This document shows, one piece after another, positions 48,615 through 60,311 of a stretch of 64,000 bases of DNA. Below the pieces are notes generated by a model. The model searched no databases, had not been told where the DNA came from, and saw only the letters and a program-made list of their open reading frames with translations. The first letter of the stretch is position 1, and each line of letters opens with the position of its first letter. Source of the stretch: Heterobilharzia americana (taxonomy: Eukaryota; Platyhelminthes; Trematoda; Strigeidida; Schistosomatidae). Location of the stretch: contig OX104134.1 in the NCBI GenBank assembly GCA_944470555.2, positions 51,017,890 through 51,081,889 on the forward strand, read 5' to 3'. The translations under genes and the position numbers were made by a program.

Positions 48615-48700
48615 GATAATTTAACATGAGAGAAGCCAGCTTACAGGCATCATCACATTGATATATGTCGAAAACTACAAGATTTTACGGGTCCTGAATA
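48615..48700 (+). repeat. dispersed repeat, copy 2 of 3
   Basis: TAATTTAACATGAGAGAAGC, then TTACAGGCATCATCACATTG, then a TCGAAAACTACAAGATTTTA-type end shared with copy 3. Confidence 0.5.
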
Positions 48701-48824
48701 GTACAGAGGAGAGGTCATTTAACTCCATCAAAAACATCAGATTGTGGTTACGGGACAAAGAAAATGCCACTTTCAGCATATGCAGTGCGTCAAAGTGAAG
48801 ATAATAAAAATTATCATATAATGG

Positions 48825-48910
48825 ATTTAACATGACAGATACCAGTTCACAAGCGCCGTCAACCTGATAATTTTCGAAAGTTTACAGAATAGTGTCTGGA
48901 ACTATATAAC
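48825..48910 (+). repeat. dispersed repeat, copy 3 of 3
   Basis: GGATTTAACATGACAGATAC, then CACAAGCGCCGTCAACCTGA, then TTTTCGAAAGTTTACAGAAT. It is a direct repeat of copy 2 with a 210-bp period. Confidence 0.5.
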
Positions 48911-50077
48911 TCACATAGCAAGTTACTGATACGCATAAACTTATTAAAACTTGCTGCAAATCAAGGGACGGGTATGGATTTCCATCCGTCATTACACAGA
49001 TAGGTCCCACTATCAACGACAAAAGCGCGCAATGTTCGAAGTTTGCATTATAACCAGACGACGTTGTTAGTCCATTTGCATAGTTTCTTATTTAGTAATA
49101 TAAACATCCATTCACCAAAACGTTCTTCGGTTTTTAGCTTTGCTAACCACAAACGGCCTATCTATACGACCTGAAGCATCAGTAAGTACCCACAGTCATA
49201 TAACCAAGGTGAGTGTCTAAATCCACGCATTTCCAGTACACCGTGTGGTTTAAAGGTAGTGTACGTTAATTCCACTGGGAGTACTTCTAGTAGTGGATGA
49301 AGGTGGACGTTGAGACGGTTAATAGTCCAAACGGCAGCAGTTATATATGGCCTTCAGGCATCGTTCATATTAGCGTGAGAAGCATCATTCGAGAAGTGTA
49401 TTTCATGCATGGCAACTTTTACTTGAAAAGATCACTTGATACAGAGTCCTAGAGAACATGTAGTGTGGAATTGCTGCAGGTAAGTCACATTCCGAGTCAA
49501 AAGGTATATTGGTCCCTCGTTTGATCAATTGTTCAGAATATTTGTGCCACTATGGCTGCTGGGAAACTTTACACGGTTTATCGCAAGAAGAATCCTGACC
49601 AGTTGATAATTTGATTGTGAAGATGTTCCAGAAACCGCGAAAGATTGGGAGCAGTCCAATAATTCATGGAGTCAAACAGCAGGTATTATTTCCACTTAGT
49701 AGATGTGACCAGATTGAAATTCGGCATTGACTGTCGTCACCGAGCTGTTGCTGTAAAATAAAAAGCGAAGAAGAAGCACGGGCAGATGTGGGAAAGGGAA
49801 TTATCACGCAGACCAGTTTTGAAAAAAGAGAAGTTCCTATACTCTTAGACCTATCCGAACTTTATGTACATTTTCGTGTATGTGTGTGATTAACCACATA
49901 GTTTTTCCATTATAAGATTCTTAAAACTTTTCTACACTAGCGTATCGTAGTAGCTTCGAGAGGGAACCAGTGTACATAAGTTCATTATAGTGAGGAGGGG
50001 AACCCGTGCTCACACCCTTGTAAGCGATCGTCAACCCATAAGTGTAGGAGAAACATGAGGGCTGTAATAGCTTTGTT
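48911..50077. other. unassigned; right end possibly CR1-like 3' UTR
   Basis: No frame or repeat supported. 50,000-50,077 probably belongs to the 3' UTR of the neighbouring minus-strand element. Confidence 0.3.
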
Positions 50078-52142
50078 TCATACATTTAGAGGTCCAAGTA
50101 TATCCTCATTAGCCCAGAATGCATAGATGGTGACTAATTGAGCGATAGACTTGTCGTTTATTAGTAGCCTATTAAGTGAAGAGCGGCAAAGTGTCAACGA
50201 GCTTGCCGCACGAATTTCTTCTGGAAGCCTGTTCCAAATGTGTGAAAATTTATTGAGGAAGAAATCATCTCTCAACCTCGTCGTACAACACTCAGTTTCA
50301 ACCAATACTTTGTGGTTGCGCATGTCGTACGTAGACGATACAATTAGCTTGATTTGCGGACCATAAGAGTGCAAGTGCTGATTAAGTAACTTATAATAAA
50401 ATATAAGGTTCAGTTTAAGTCTCCTCTTCCAGAGTGGTTCTTACTTCAACATGTTACATCTAGATGTGTAGTCTAGATTACAGTCAGTTCCTAATGTTTT
50501 GAAGGTGAAGTAACGTTGTACCTCTTCAACTTTCAGTTTATCACTTCTACGGAGGCCACTGAGAATAAACGGGCAATATTCTAAAGGTGGGCGAATGCAC
50601 ACTTTATAGAGTAGAACCCGTGATTCAGTGCTATGGAAGTTACGAATGATACATTCTAGGAGTTTGCGTGACTTGGATCTGATATATGCTGTTTGTTCCG
50701 AGAATGTCAAGCCTCTGGAATACCTGATGCCAAGATCTAGCACAGAAGATAGTCTAGGTAGCTGTTTTCCGCATACCTCAAGGGTCAGGCCATGGTTATC
50801 GTTGCCTGTAGTAAGCCAACCGCGTTTGTCATTATTGAATTCAAGGTGCGATTTAGCACACCATGATGCAAGTTTACTTAGTTCCTGTCGGGCAGTATCC
50901 AGAGTATTACGTAGTTTATGAGAGTGACAAGTGTACACAACCTTCAAGTCATCGGCGTATAAGAATGTTTTACCTTCACCAAAGCAGTTACACACACTGT
51001 TGATATAAACTATGAACAACAAGGGCCCAAGAACACTACTCTGTATAACTCCACTAGTTGTATGTTAAGTTTCAGACCGCACGGAGTTTACTTTCGCGAT
51101 TTGAGCACAATCACTAAGAAATGATTTTACCCAATTAAGTAAGGGGTCACAAATACCAGTTGATTGTAGCTTATCAAAGAGTACGTTATGAGACACCTTA
51201 TCAAATGCCTTTGATATATCAAAGTATAGAACAATGACGATTTTACGTGCCTCACGGTTACTAGTGATGAAGTTGAGGAAATCAAAGTGGCAAGTAACGC
51301 AGGAACTACTCTTTTCGAAACCATGCTGAGACTTTTTGATCAGATTTTCTGTTAATAAGTAATCAGAGACGCTGCTTTTAATTACTTTTTCCATAATTCT
51401 AGAGAGGGCTGGTGTTATGTTGATGGGTCTGTAATTATTGGCGTTCGATTTGTCTCCGGACTTATAGCGAGGCGTTATGTAACTAGTTCTCCATCCAGTG
51501 GGGTACACGCCACTTTCCATTGATAGGGTGAATATCTTAAGCAAGAATGGAGACATCGTCACCGCTGTTCCTGATAACAGTTGAGTTTAGGTTGTCGATT
51601 CCCATACCTGTTGATAGTCGCAAGTTCATGATAGCCTCTGTGATACTTTTGACAGTAAAATTCACATTGGCGCATGAACCTGCAGTGAGCAGTGAAAAAG
51701 TGGTGGGGTTAAGTATGCTAGGACTGAATTTTGCGCAGGATTCGCTAAATAGTCCACAAATTTCGAGGGGATCGTTACAGACCATTCCGTTGTGTAATAA
51801 ACAAGCTATGTCTCTCGATCCCTGCAAACGTTTATTCAAAAGGGAGGTCAGACTATGTGTCCTAGAACCACTTTTGAGGGCATTTACCTCTTCACTTATT
51901 GAGTCTTGTGCACGTAAAGTCTTAATTGCTTGATAAGTATCGTAGATTGAGTGCAGCACCAGAAAGTCTTTAGAAGAATGATATAGCTTAGATAATTTTC
52001 GTAATTTGTTCCGAAGTATTCGAGGGATGTATTGGCCCTCATTCTTCTTCACCTTAGTTTCTCTCATAGGAGCAACGATGTCTAGACATAGCATTATATT
52101 TCTATGGAAAAACGAAAGTGACTCTGTTAACGGGGCTGTCAT
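50078..52142 (-). pseudogene. CR1-like retrotransposon, 5'-truncated ORF2 (reverse transcriptase nearly intact)
   Basis: The copy begins in the linker between endonuclease and reverse transcriptase (52142) and runs to the ORF2 end at 50078. Lesions seen: one frameshift near 51540-51560 and two in-frame TAA stops (51065-51067 and 50441-50443). From 51562 to 50078 the frame is otherwise constant. Motifs: TSYITPRYKSGDKSNANNYR, SQHGFEKSSSCVTCHFDFLN, LYFDISKAFDKVSHNVLFDK, SSVLGPLLFIVYINS and FLYADDLKVVY with both catalytic aspartates present. The end has FSHIWNRLPEEIRAASSL. It is the best preserved reverse transcriptase of the window. 5' truncation is the usual outcome of target-primed insertion. 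Confidence 0.85.
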
Positions 52143-52920
52143 GAAGTGAACTCGGTGTTCGAGTTTCTCACAGAAAGGCAGCTACTGGTACTACCCCTCA
52201 TAGGTGACTATGAATAAAAGCCCACTAGATGGCAGAAAAATCAAGCGCATCTCTGCTGTATAAAGCCAAAAGATCCTTGATGAAAGACGATTACGAGACG
52301 AATTTCATCTGGTGAAGAACGCTCCACAGCCACGGTGCTTTCTGTAAATAAACGCAAAGCGTAAGTTTTCCGCCTGAGCCCACTTTTTAGAAGTGGGTGC
52401 TGCGACAGCTCAGGGTTCTTTCTCAGAGAGCACTCCTTCAAACCACGTTTCTTTAAGCACAGGGGTTATGATGTGACGCAGCGCAGCATGTCGAACACCC
52501 AGGTATCTTGCGTATGGCAAACATCTAGCGTCTGTTCACCTGTACATCCCAGTAATCCTGGTCACCACCTTGGGAACAGAAACATAACCTCCACAACAAC
52601 ATCCTTGCCCATGAGCGCCAACAGTAACTGCCTCCAGTCTAGCACAATATGTACACTTCATGGAGTTTGGGGTAGTTAGGCCCTCCGAACCAACCTCCTC
52701 GACTTACATTGGCCATGAATTATGCCTTGCACCTACAGTAAAAAGACGTGCAAGCCAGAGATTTGTATGTGCCTTGGAAAACCGGGTAATCAAATATTGT
52801 TGAGTGACAGAAACTGACCAGTCACACCGGTACACCCAGCTGCTGGGTCTAACTATGTCCAAGACATAGGTAGTACATTGTACAACGAGTTAAATACAAG
52901 AAATGTTTTGTTCAACCAAG
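52143..52920. other. unassigned stretch between CR1-like element and Gypsy 5' LTR
   Basis: No family recognised. A minus frame at 52441-52241 and a plus frame at 52473-52679 lack domains. The last bases (GTTCAACCAAG) are the left flank of the LTR element. Confidence 0.3.
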
Positions 52921-53355
52921 TGTAGTGCACCTTCCTGGCACCAAAATATAACTAAGGCTAAAATAAATAGTTTAAATTAAATTAACTAAATACATCTCTA
53001 GCTTGCCTCCGGATGCTTGGGGTGTTTTAAATTTTGTTTTAACGAGCATGCATCCGAGCAGGCTTGGACGCCATTTTGCGCTCCATTGTGCTGATTACCA
53101 CGCACGTACTCCGAGTCCCCAGTTCGGCCTTACTAGCCAGATAAGTTGGTTAAACTTTTCCCTCATTCATTATTATTACATTTACTTTAATTAAATACGT
53201 AGCTCCTTCAAATACACTGCGTATCAGTTTTTTTGATTTGTGTTTTGTTATCGGTACTTACACGTTAGATAAAGTACTGGTTAAGCAGGTACTAGAGCAC
53301 ATCAAGTTAAGTAGGGTTGATCAAACGTTACGGAATTGCAACAAGCATCCCTACA
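52921..53355 (+). repeat. Gypsy 5' LTR (435 bp)
   Basis: It starts TGTAGTGCACC and ends CATCCCTACA, giving the 5-bp terminal inverted repeat TGTAG/CTACA. The first 91 bp recur without a mismatch at 58115-58205. A primer site follows three bases after the end. The length resembles LTRs of CsRn1-type trematode elements. Confidence 0.85.
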
Positions 53356-53358
53356 AAA

Positions 53359-53372
53359 TGGTGAGCCCGAGT
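53359..53372 (+). promoter_or_regulatory. primer-binding site, tRNA-Trp-like
   Basis: TGGTGAGCCCGAGT is close to the complement of a tRNA-Trp 3' end (TGGTGACCCCGACG-type), the primer reported for the CsRn1/Boudicca clade. It stands three bases after the LTR. Confidence 0.6.
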
Positions 53373-53537
53373 ATCACTTCTTACTTTGTCTAGTACCTTT
53401 GTTCTCTTGCGTTGATTTGTCTGGCCTATTTTTGTTTTTGGCACGGTCTAGCGTTTTTTTATTGCACTCCTCATTGGTTATTTTTGCATTGTAATTTTTT
53501 TGATTATCACCATCGTTCCTCGTTAATTCCCTTATCA

Positions 53538-54379
53538 ATGGCGGATGACGACTCGACCGCGCAAACGGCCGTAACCCTCCAACTTTCCACCTTCTGGACC
53601 CACAGACCATCTGCATGGTTCTTCCATGTGGAGGCTCAGTTTGCCTTGAGACACATTCAATCACAAGAAACTAAGTCCAACTTAGTCATCGTCAGCTTAC
53701 CGGAAAATGTGATCGAAGACGTCTCAGATGTGCTAGATGACCCAGCACCGAATCTTTACGATCGCCTCAAAACCGCCCTCATCAAACGTGTTGCACTTAC
53801 TGGCCAGCAGAAAGTGCAAGAACTTTTCAGGGATGTGCATCTGGGTGATCGCAAGCCGACGCAACTGCTTCGTCAGATGAAGCAGCTGATTGCTGACTTC
53901 AACATTGATGAAGCATTTCTCAAGCAACTGTGGTTACAGAGGTTACCACAGTCGGTTCAAGGGATCCTCGCACCCTTCCATAAGTGTCCCTTAATAGAGC
54001 TGGCGGAAGCGGCTGACAGAGCTGTGGATGCTACGAAACCCAACACTAGTATCTCAGCTGCACTGTCTACTGCCACGGATTCGTCCAAAAACCCACATCC
54101 TCCTCGGCTGGTGAGCCAACAAGTTTCGATGTTAAAGCTCACATCTCGAAATTGTATGAGGAGTTGTGCAGCATCAGGAACGAAATGCGGTCTGGTAGTT
54201 CTTCCAACGGTCGCACGTCTCGCTCGCGCAACAGGTCTGCCTCCCGTACCGGTAGCAGACGTTCCAAATCGCGACAATCCCAACCCAGGTTGTGCTGGTA
54301 CCATAAACGTTATGGTGCCAATGCCAAAAGGTGCACTCGACCTTGCACCTTCGAGGCTAACCAGGCGGGAAACGTGTGA
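53538..54379 (+). pseudogene. Gypsy (CsRn1-like) gag, one frameshift
   Basis: ATG at 53538 (MADDDSTAQTAVTLQL). The frame stays open through a conserved block (WFFHVEAQFALRHIQSQ, LYDRLKTALIKRV, GDRKPTQLLRQMKQLI, LWLQRLPQSVQGILAPF) to about 54100. It then shifts to the frame reading HISKLYEELCSIRNEM, an Arg/Ser-rich linker (RTSRSRNRSASRTGSRRSK) and a zinc-knuckle variant CWYHKRYGANAKRCTRPC. That CHCC-type finger is typical of CsRn1-clade Gag and differs from the CCHC knuckle of most retroelements. Gag would form the particle and package RNA. The shift removes the finger from the main product. Confidence 0.8.
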
Positions 54380-57340
54380 GCCAGCACGTGACGGCGACTA
54401 ACGTCGCTGGCGAGCCACTTCCATGTCGCCTCTTCTTCGTCACTGATCGACATTCTGGGATACGCTTCCTAGTTGACACTGGGGCAGAAGCTAGCGTCAT
54501 CCCACCTACGAAGGAAGAGCGTCTGCGGCCAATGTCTCTGCAACTTCGTGCCGCCAACGGTTCGCCCATCACAACCTATGGTCGGAGATTCCTCGATCTC
54601 AACCTTGGATTGCGTCGTCCCTTTCGTTGGGTTTTCATAGTGGCGGATGTGACCACCGGCATTATTGGTATGGATCTCTTGCAGCACTATCAGCTGCTGG
54701 TAGATGCTGGCAAGCATAAGTTGATAGATTCTACCACAACACTCTCTGTTTCCGGTATAGTCACAAAGACGCCGCCCCTCAGTCCCGTGTACTGCACGAC
54801 GGACGCTTCTAGTCCCTACGCGTCTATCATTCAGTCCTTTCCGGATGTCTTTAAGCCAAGTCGTTGTGTCCCTTGTGTGACTTCGAACGTTTCTCATCAC
54901 ATAACGACGACTGGCCCCCAGTGTTTGCGAAACCACGGCGATTATCCCCGGAGAAACTGCGTGCTGTAAAAGCCGAGTTCGAACACATGCTTGAAATGGG
55001 AATAATCAGACCATCCAACAGTCCATGGTCTTCACCCTTGCATGTGGTACCCAAGAACAATGGCATGGACTGGAGGCCTTGTGGTGACTAAAGCGATTCC
55101 AGATCGTTATCCAGTCCCTCACATTCACGACTTGACTGCATCTTTAAAAGGCTCGGTTATCTTCAGTAAGCTTGACTTGACGCGTGCATATCATCAGATC
55201 CCGGTTCATCCTGATGATGTTCCCAAGACAGCCGTCATTACACCGTTTGGTCTTTTTGAGTTCCTCCGTATGCCTTTTGGTCTTCGCAATGCAGCACAAA
55301 CCTTCCAACGTTTTATTCACGATGTTTTACGTGGACTCGACTTCGCCTATGCCTACCTAGACGATATACTAATCGCTAGTCCAGACGAAGACACTCATTT
55401 AACCACTTGAAACAGGTTTTCGCCAGACTGTCAGAGCATTCGATGACAGTCAACCTGGCCAAATGCCAGATTGGCGTTCGTTCACTAAAATTTTTGGGAC
55501 ACGTTATCGACGAGCAAGGCATTCGCCCACTACAGGCGATCCAAGACTTCCTAGTCCCAGCGTCACTTCGAGCTCTGCGTGCGTTTCTGGGGATGGTGAG
55601 CTGTTATCGTCGCATCATTCCCCAGTGTGCGCACATTTTGACTGCACTGACCGACCTGCTGAAAAGAAGTGTAAAACTTTCAGCTTGACTCCGGAGGCAC
55701 TAGACGCATTTCGCAAGATCAAAACCGCAATAGCAGACGCCACGATGCTGGTGCATCAAGACGTAAACCTACCTCTTAGCATTGCGGTTGACGCCTCTAA
55801 CACGGCCATTGGAGCTGTGTTGCAACAACTTTCGGATCACACTTGGATCCCAGTTGCATTCTTCTCCCGGAAGTTATCCACCTGCGAAATGCGGTACAGC
55901 ACTTTGGCAGGGAACTGCTCGCCATATATGCCTCAGTGAAGCATTTTCGTCACTTTGTGGAAGGTCGTGATTTCATCATCTTTACCGACCATAAACCTCT
56001 GACGTACGCCTCACACACCACCACTGACAGATATTCACCGCGTGAATTACGTCACCTAGACTATATTTCGCAATTCACGTCGGACATCCGTCATATTTCT
56101 GGTGCGAATAACCCTGTCGCGGACGCACTGTCTCGCGTTTGCACCACTACTTTGCTTCGAGCAGTCGACTTACGGAAGATTGCCGAACTTCAGGATTCAG
56201 ACGAGGAGATTGAAAACTTCAACACTCAACCTCTCTGAAGATACAGCGTTTACCGCTCCTGAACAGTGAAGTGTCAATATTGTGCGACACCTCCACAGGC
56301 ACACCCAGACCGGTTGTTCCTTTACCCTTGCGTAAGCATGTTTTTGATGCTTTGCACAATCTTTCACATCCTGGCATCCGTGCCACTGAGAAACTCATAT
56401 CTGCTAGGTTTGTTTGGCCTGGTATTAACCGTGATGTTCGAAACTGGACACGGTCATGTATTCAGTGCCAACGTTCCAAGGTGAATCGTCACAACATCCC
56501 ACCACTTGGAACTTTCGCCAAACTGGACTCACGATTCGCTCATGTCCACTTAGACATTGTTGGCCCGCTCCCACCCTCCAATGGATATAGTTACCTACTG
56601 ACATGTGTCGATAGGTTTACTCGCTGGCCGTTAGCCATCCCATTGTCTAACATTACTGCCGAAACAGTAAGTTAGGTCTTCGTCGAAGGATGGGTTTCAC
56701 AGTTTGGATGCCCTTCCACCGTGACAACCGACAGAGGCCAACAGTTCGAATCCGCTACCTTCCAGAAGCTGATGAATCTGTTGGGATGCAAACGCATCCG
56801 CACTACCGCATGTCACCTAGCTTCCAATGGTTTGGTGGAGCGATTCCATCAACACCTTAAAAGCACACTAATGGCAGTCGACAATATGAAATGGACTGAG
56901 TCTCTGCCGTTGGTTCTTCTCAGCATTCGTCTACACTCAAAACGGATATACGGTGTACGCCTGCTGAGTTAGTTAGTGACTTGCTTTTGCCGGGTGAAAT
57001 GGTCGCTTCAGATTGTAGTGACCCAACTCCTACCGATATCCATGGCTATGCGCAAACTCTTAAGTTACACATGCGTCGCCTCCAATCCCTATCCACACGG
57101 ATACAGTGTAGACAGGTGCAGTTGGATAAAAGACTCCAAGGTTGCACTCACGTCTTTGTGCGTTGTGACGGTGCACGTAAACCCTTACAGCCACCATACG
57201 ACAGACCTTTCAAGATTCTCAGCAAGAAAGAAAACTTTTTCGTCACTGACAGATCTGGACGGCAGGATTCTGTAAGTGTCGATCTTTGGAGGCAGATTAT
57301 ATATAGGAAGACCCACCTTCCTCTACACCGACACAACTAG
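54376..57340 (+). pseudogene. Gypsy (CsRn1-like) pol: protease, reverse transcriptase, RNase H, integrase; multiply broken
   Basis: Domains in order: aspartic protease (FLVDTGAEASVIPP, about 54465); reverse transcriptase (FAKPRRLSPEKLRAVKAEFE, SKLDLTRAYHQIPV, TPFGLFEFLRMPFGLRNA, AYLDDILIAS at about 55350, catalytic Asp pair present); RNase H (LSIAVDASNTAIGAVLQQLS, FTDHKPLTYA, HISGANNPVADALSRV); integrase with the His/Cys finger (HNLSHPGIRA, CIQCQRSK), catalytic Asp in HLDIVGPLP and TTDRGQQFES, Glu in NGLVERFHQH; and a C-terminal PPYDRPFKIL motif (GPY/F-like, Gly lost). Breaks: frameshifts near 54890, 55090 (small deletion after WRPCGD), 55405, 55690-55905 and 56970, and an in-frame TAG at 56673. 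All enzymes of the copy-and-insert cycle are represented, but no full polyprotein can be made. Confidence 0.85.
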
Positions 57341-58058
57341 AAAAACCCTTGCCGCCAGACTCCTAAACAGACTCGTCTAGTCGCGCGTACCCCGGATCTT
57401 CTAAAAGAACTGATCCAGCACCCTCTACACATGCTCGGAGGCGTGTACTTTGGCCCAAACGATACGCCAATTTCGTTAGTTAGCCCCAGCGCAACTTCAC
57501 ACTTGGTAAATTCGGAGTCTCAACTATTTTGTCTTGGAACGCACTATCGATGCGTTTTCACATCTAAAGTTTTCACAAGTCTTGTTCACCACTTTGCAAA
57601 CAGTTTTTTCAAAAAAAACAATGAGAGAAAAACCAAAAATGCAATTTAAACTTCAAAAACGTTTTTTGGTTGGTTATTATTCCTTTTTTCTGTACTCCTC
57701 CCACTTCGAATTGTTTGGTTTTTCTTTTCCTAGCGCTCTAATGTCCTATTTCTTTCTTCTTGCAGAACCTAGAAAACGCGTTGAAAATTGGATACAATTG
57801 GCCGCTGACGATGCTACCTGGATCGTTCCTCGGTTCCCTTTGTACCAGCTTCCCCCTGATACCCCCTGGTAGATTAAGAAGCAATAGGGAAAAGTAGACG
57901 GATGCTTTGGGTCACCTTCCACCACTGCGAGAAGGGTTGCATCTGGACGCAAAGTTCTCTTACCTCGTAGGTGTGCATAGCTGCACTAGATTCGGAGACC
58001 CACACGTCACCTACTCCATCACCAATATGGAAAGGTGTTGGTGTCCGCCCCGCAGTCG
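57341..58058 (+). other. Gypsy pol end and 3' untranslated internal region
   Basis: Shifted frames at 57350-57500 look like the tail of pol (RVYFGPNDTPISLVS). The rest is T-rich then unassigned, ending at the hairpin next to the polypurine tract. Confidence 0.45.
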
Positions 58059-58105
58059 CCTCCTAGGATCGAAGGTTGCCGGTATTCCAACAACCTTCTA
58101 GGAGG
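58059..58105 (+). other. strong hairpin overlapping the polypurine-tract region
   Basis: CCTCCTAG (58059-58066) pairs with CTAGGAGG (58098-58105), and AAGGTTG (58072-58078) pairs with CAACCTT (58091-58097). This leaves a 5-base bulge (GATCG) and a 12-base loop. The right arm contains the purine-rich AGGAGGATGA just before the 3' LTR. Confidence 0.7.
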
Positions 58106-58114
58106 ATGATAACC

Positions 58115-58205
58115 TGTAGTGCACCTTCCTGGCACCAAAATATAACTAAGGCTAAAATAAATAGTTTAAATTAAATTAACTAAATACATCTCTAGCTTGC
58201 CTCCG
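58115..58205 (+). repeat. Gypsy 3' LTR, truncated to 91 bp
   Basis: Identical over 91 of 91 bases to 52921-53011 by direct reading, then abruptly unrelated sequence (TTCACCGAAATC against GATGCTTGGGG). The remaining 344 bp of LTR are missing, so no target-site duplication can be checked. Confidence 0.9.
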
Positions 58206-59339
58206 TTCACCGAAATCAGTGTATTGCTGGTTACCAATCCATAGCGTCCCATCTCAGTCCTGGATGTCGACTTGTGTATAGGTGGTTATACCCTTTATCG
58301 CTCTAATCGTGATAACCAGCCTGATAGAGGCTTCATGATCCATGTACGAAGCCTTGCCGCTTCAAATAAGACTAAAGATGATATTTTCGGTGATCCACTG
58401 GACTCACTTTAGGCGATTGTAAACGGTGCTACCTACAGGATCCTTGTAATTTGTGTATTTACAGCACCATGTTATTTCTGATGGACAGGTTCACAATGCA
58501 ACTGCGGCATAACGATATTTTCGACAGTCCGCTTTAAATTTATGGCTTCAATCGGGGTTACATTTGGAGATGCTGGTATTACATGTTCTTCGTATTCAAA
58601 CGTACAGGTTCTCCAACCAGTGACAGCCGCTCACCTCGTAATGAAGCGAACCTAAATCGACCTCAAGTGAAGCGGCGACCTTGAAGACAAACTGAATAGT
58701 TTAATGATGAGAACTCATATATCATGAGCCGCGAAATGACAACAATTTCTGGATCGAGTTACATCTTTGGCTTGATTTATTCTAGCGGATGTTTTCAACA
58801 ATATAGACCCAGACAATAGCTGCATGTTGCCTGGCACCGTTTGATACCGATCCTAGGCATCATATTCAACCTATCCCAGGATTTAGGTCTGGTTTTACAT
58901 GCTCTTCGCAAAAAGCACAAACCTATCGAACAGTCGCACTTTTTCAGCCTTGTTTATGCTTGGCATTTAGTACGCTACATAATTTTACTCTTTACGTGCT
59001 TCACTGACTGAAATGTTGGGGGCTTAGTCGTTATTGCCCGGTTAAAGCCCATACTAAGTGACAATACCTGTGTTCCTATTCACTTTCGTTGTTTAGCACG
59101 GTGGTTATTGCCTAATATCTGTGCCCAGCAGCATGCGAATGATTGCATCCTCTAGCAGACTATGCATAGTGTGACGATTTCTTCTTTTTAAATTTTCTCA
59201 GCTACACCGGGAACAATAAAATTCATATATTGCCTGTAAAAAAGACGTGTTCGTATAATTTACCGTTCGAAATACATTATTATCATAAGAACGTGATGAA
59301 CCCATTGACAGATCATTTGCCATGCTGGGTCCCTCACTG
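58206..59339. other. unassigned 1.1-kb stretch
   Basis: No frames or repeats supported. It may include the 5' part of the next CR1-like element, too degraded to read. Confidence 0.3.
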
Positions 59340-60020
59340 TTGACTTTAGAATTGCTGCCGGTGACTGTAACCTCCCTGAAGTTAGCTGGCACGTCAACTG
59401 TGGCTCACAACATTGTGACGAAGTACCTGCTGTCATAGATATCCAAGGGCGAGTTAATGCTTTCAGTCACATTAACGTGGGGATAGTATACTGGATTTAG
59501 TCTTTCGCTAAGACATTATTCCTATCACCACCTACGTTAGCAGCTAGCTCTCTAACGATGACCATAAATTATTTTTCTGGGGCCTATCAATTCCCACCCC
59601 CCCAAAAAAATGAGCAGTCTCTGAATGATACTTGGCATCGCAGCTAAAATGAATATAAAATGGCTGGTGATCATCGAGCTCCTCAGGTGCACTCCACGAG
59701 AAGACCAAGTTGTCACAGCCTCATTGGTATTAATAGCTAAGTCTAGATGTCGTCGCTCCCGTAAAAACACTTAAGATGCACAGAGACTAAAACCCGCGTA
59801 CCCCAAACGTCTAACAACAAATTGAGGAAATTATCTTCACGATGCTACCTGTCAAAATGCCTAGTGTCACTGCGCCCAATTTATGAAACTCACGAATCCA
59901 CTAAAAAGTTACGTGCTCGACGGGCAGTAAACGAAAAGACTGTCGCTCTCAAAAGTGGTTCTAGGATACAAACGTTGACTTCCCTTCTGAATAAACGTTC
60001 GTGGCCATCAATGTTGTACG
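59340..60020 (+). pseudogene. CR1-like element, left half (endonuclease remnant and linker), interrupted
   Basis: At about 59350-59440 a frame reads GDCNLPEVSWHVNCGSQHCD, the endonuclease G-D-F-N-x-P-x-x-x-W box with Phe changed to Cys. At 59822-60010 a frame gives RPIYETHESTKKLRARRAVN, then ALKSGSRIQTLTSLLNKR, which parallels the start of the 50-kb element (AIKTLRAQDSISEEVNALKS, then RTHSLTSLLNKR). The coding match stops just after NKR, where an insertion begins. The remaining half resumes at about 60905. Confidence 0.65.
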
Positions 60021-60311
60021 GTTTTGGTATCACCTTACTGCATAAAAAGAACGGTGGGTGAAGACAACCGAAACTCATAAACAGTCCGTGTGTACCGTGA
60101 AGTGATATTTTTTTTCTATTCTTTTTATAACCTGTAGTCACTTTAAATATCGTGATAAACCCTGATTTGATACCTTCTATAGCATTCAGGATAGCTCAGC
60201 TACTGGAGATTTCTTTACCATTATCAATTTCATAATGCTGTGAACTGGCGTCTCTCACGTTAAACTCCCAATTTGCGAATAATATATTTGTTTATTCACT
60301 GTTTCAACTAC
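60021..60311 (+). repeat. inserted segment with dispersed repeat, copy 2 (60100-60275)
   Basis: GATATTTTTTTTCTATTCTT, then GGATAGCTCAGCTACTGGAG, then CTCACGTTAAACTCCCAATT correspond in order to 46175-46345. It separates the CR1-like left half from the RTE fragment. Confidence 0.6.
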
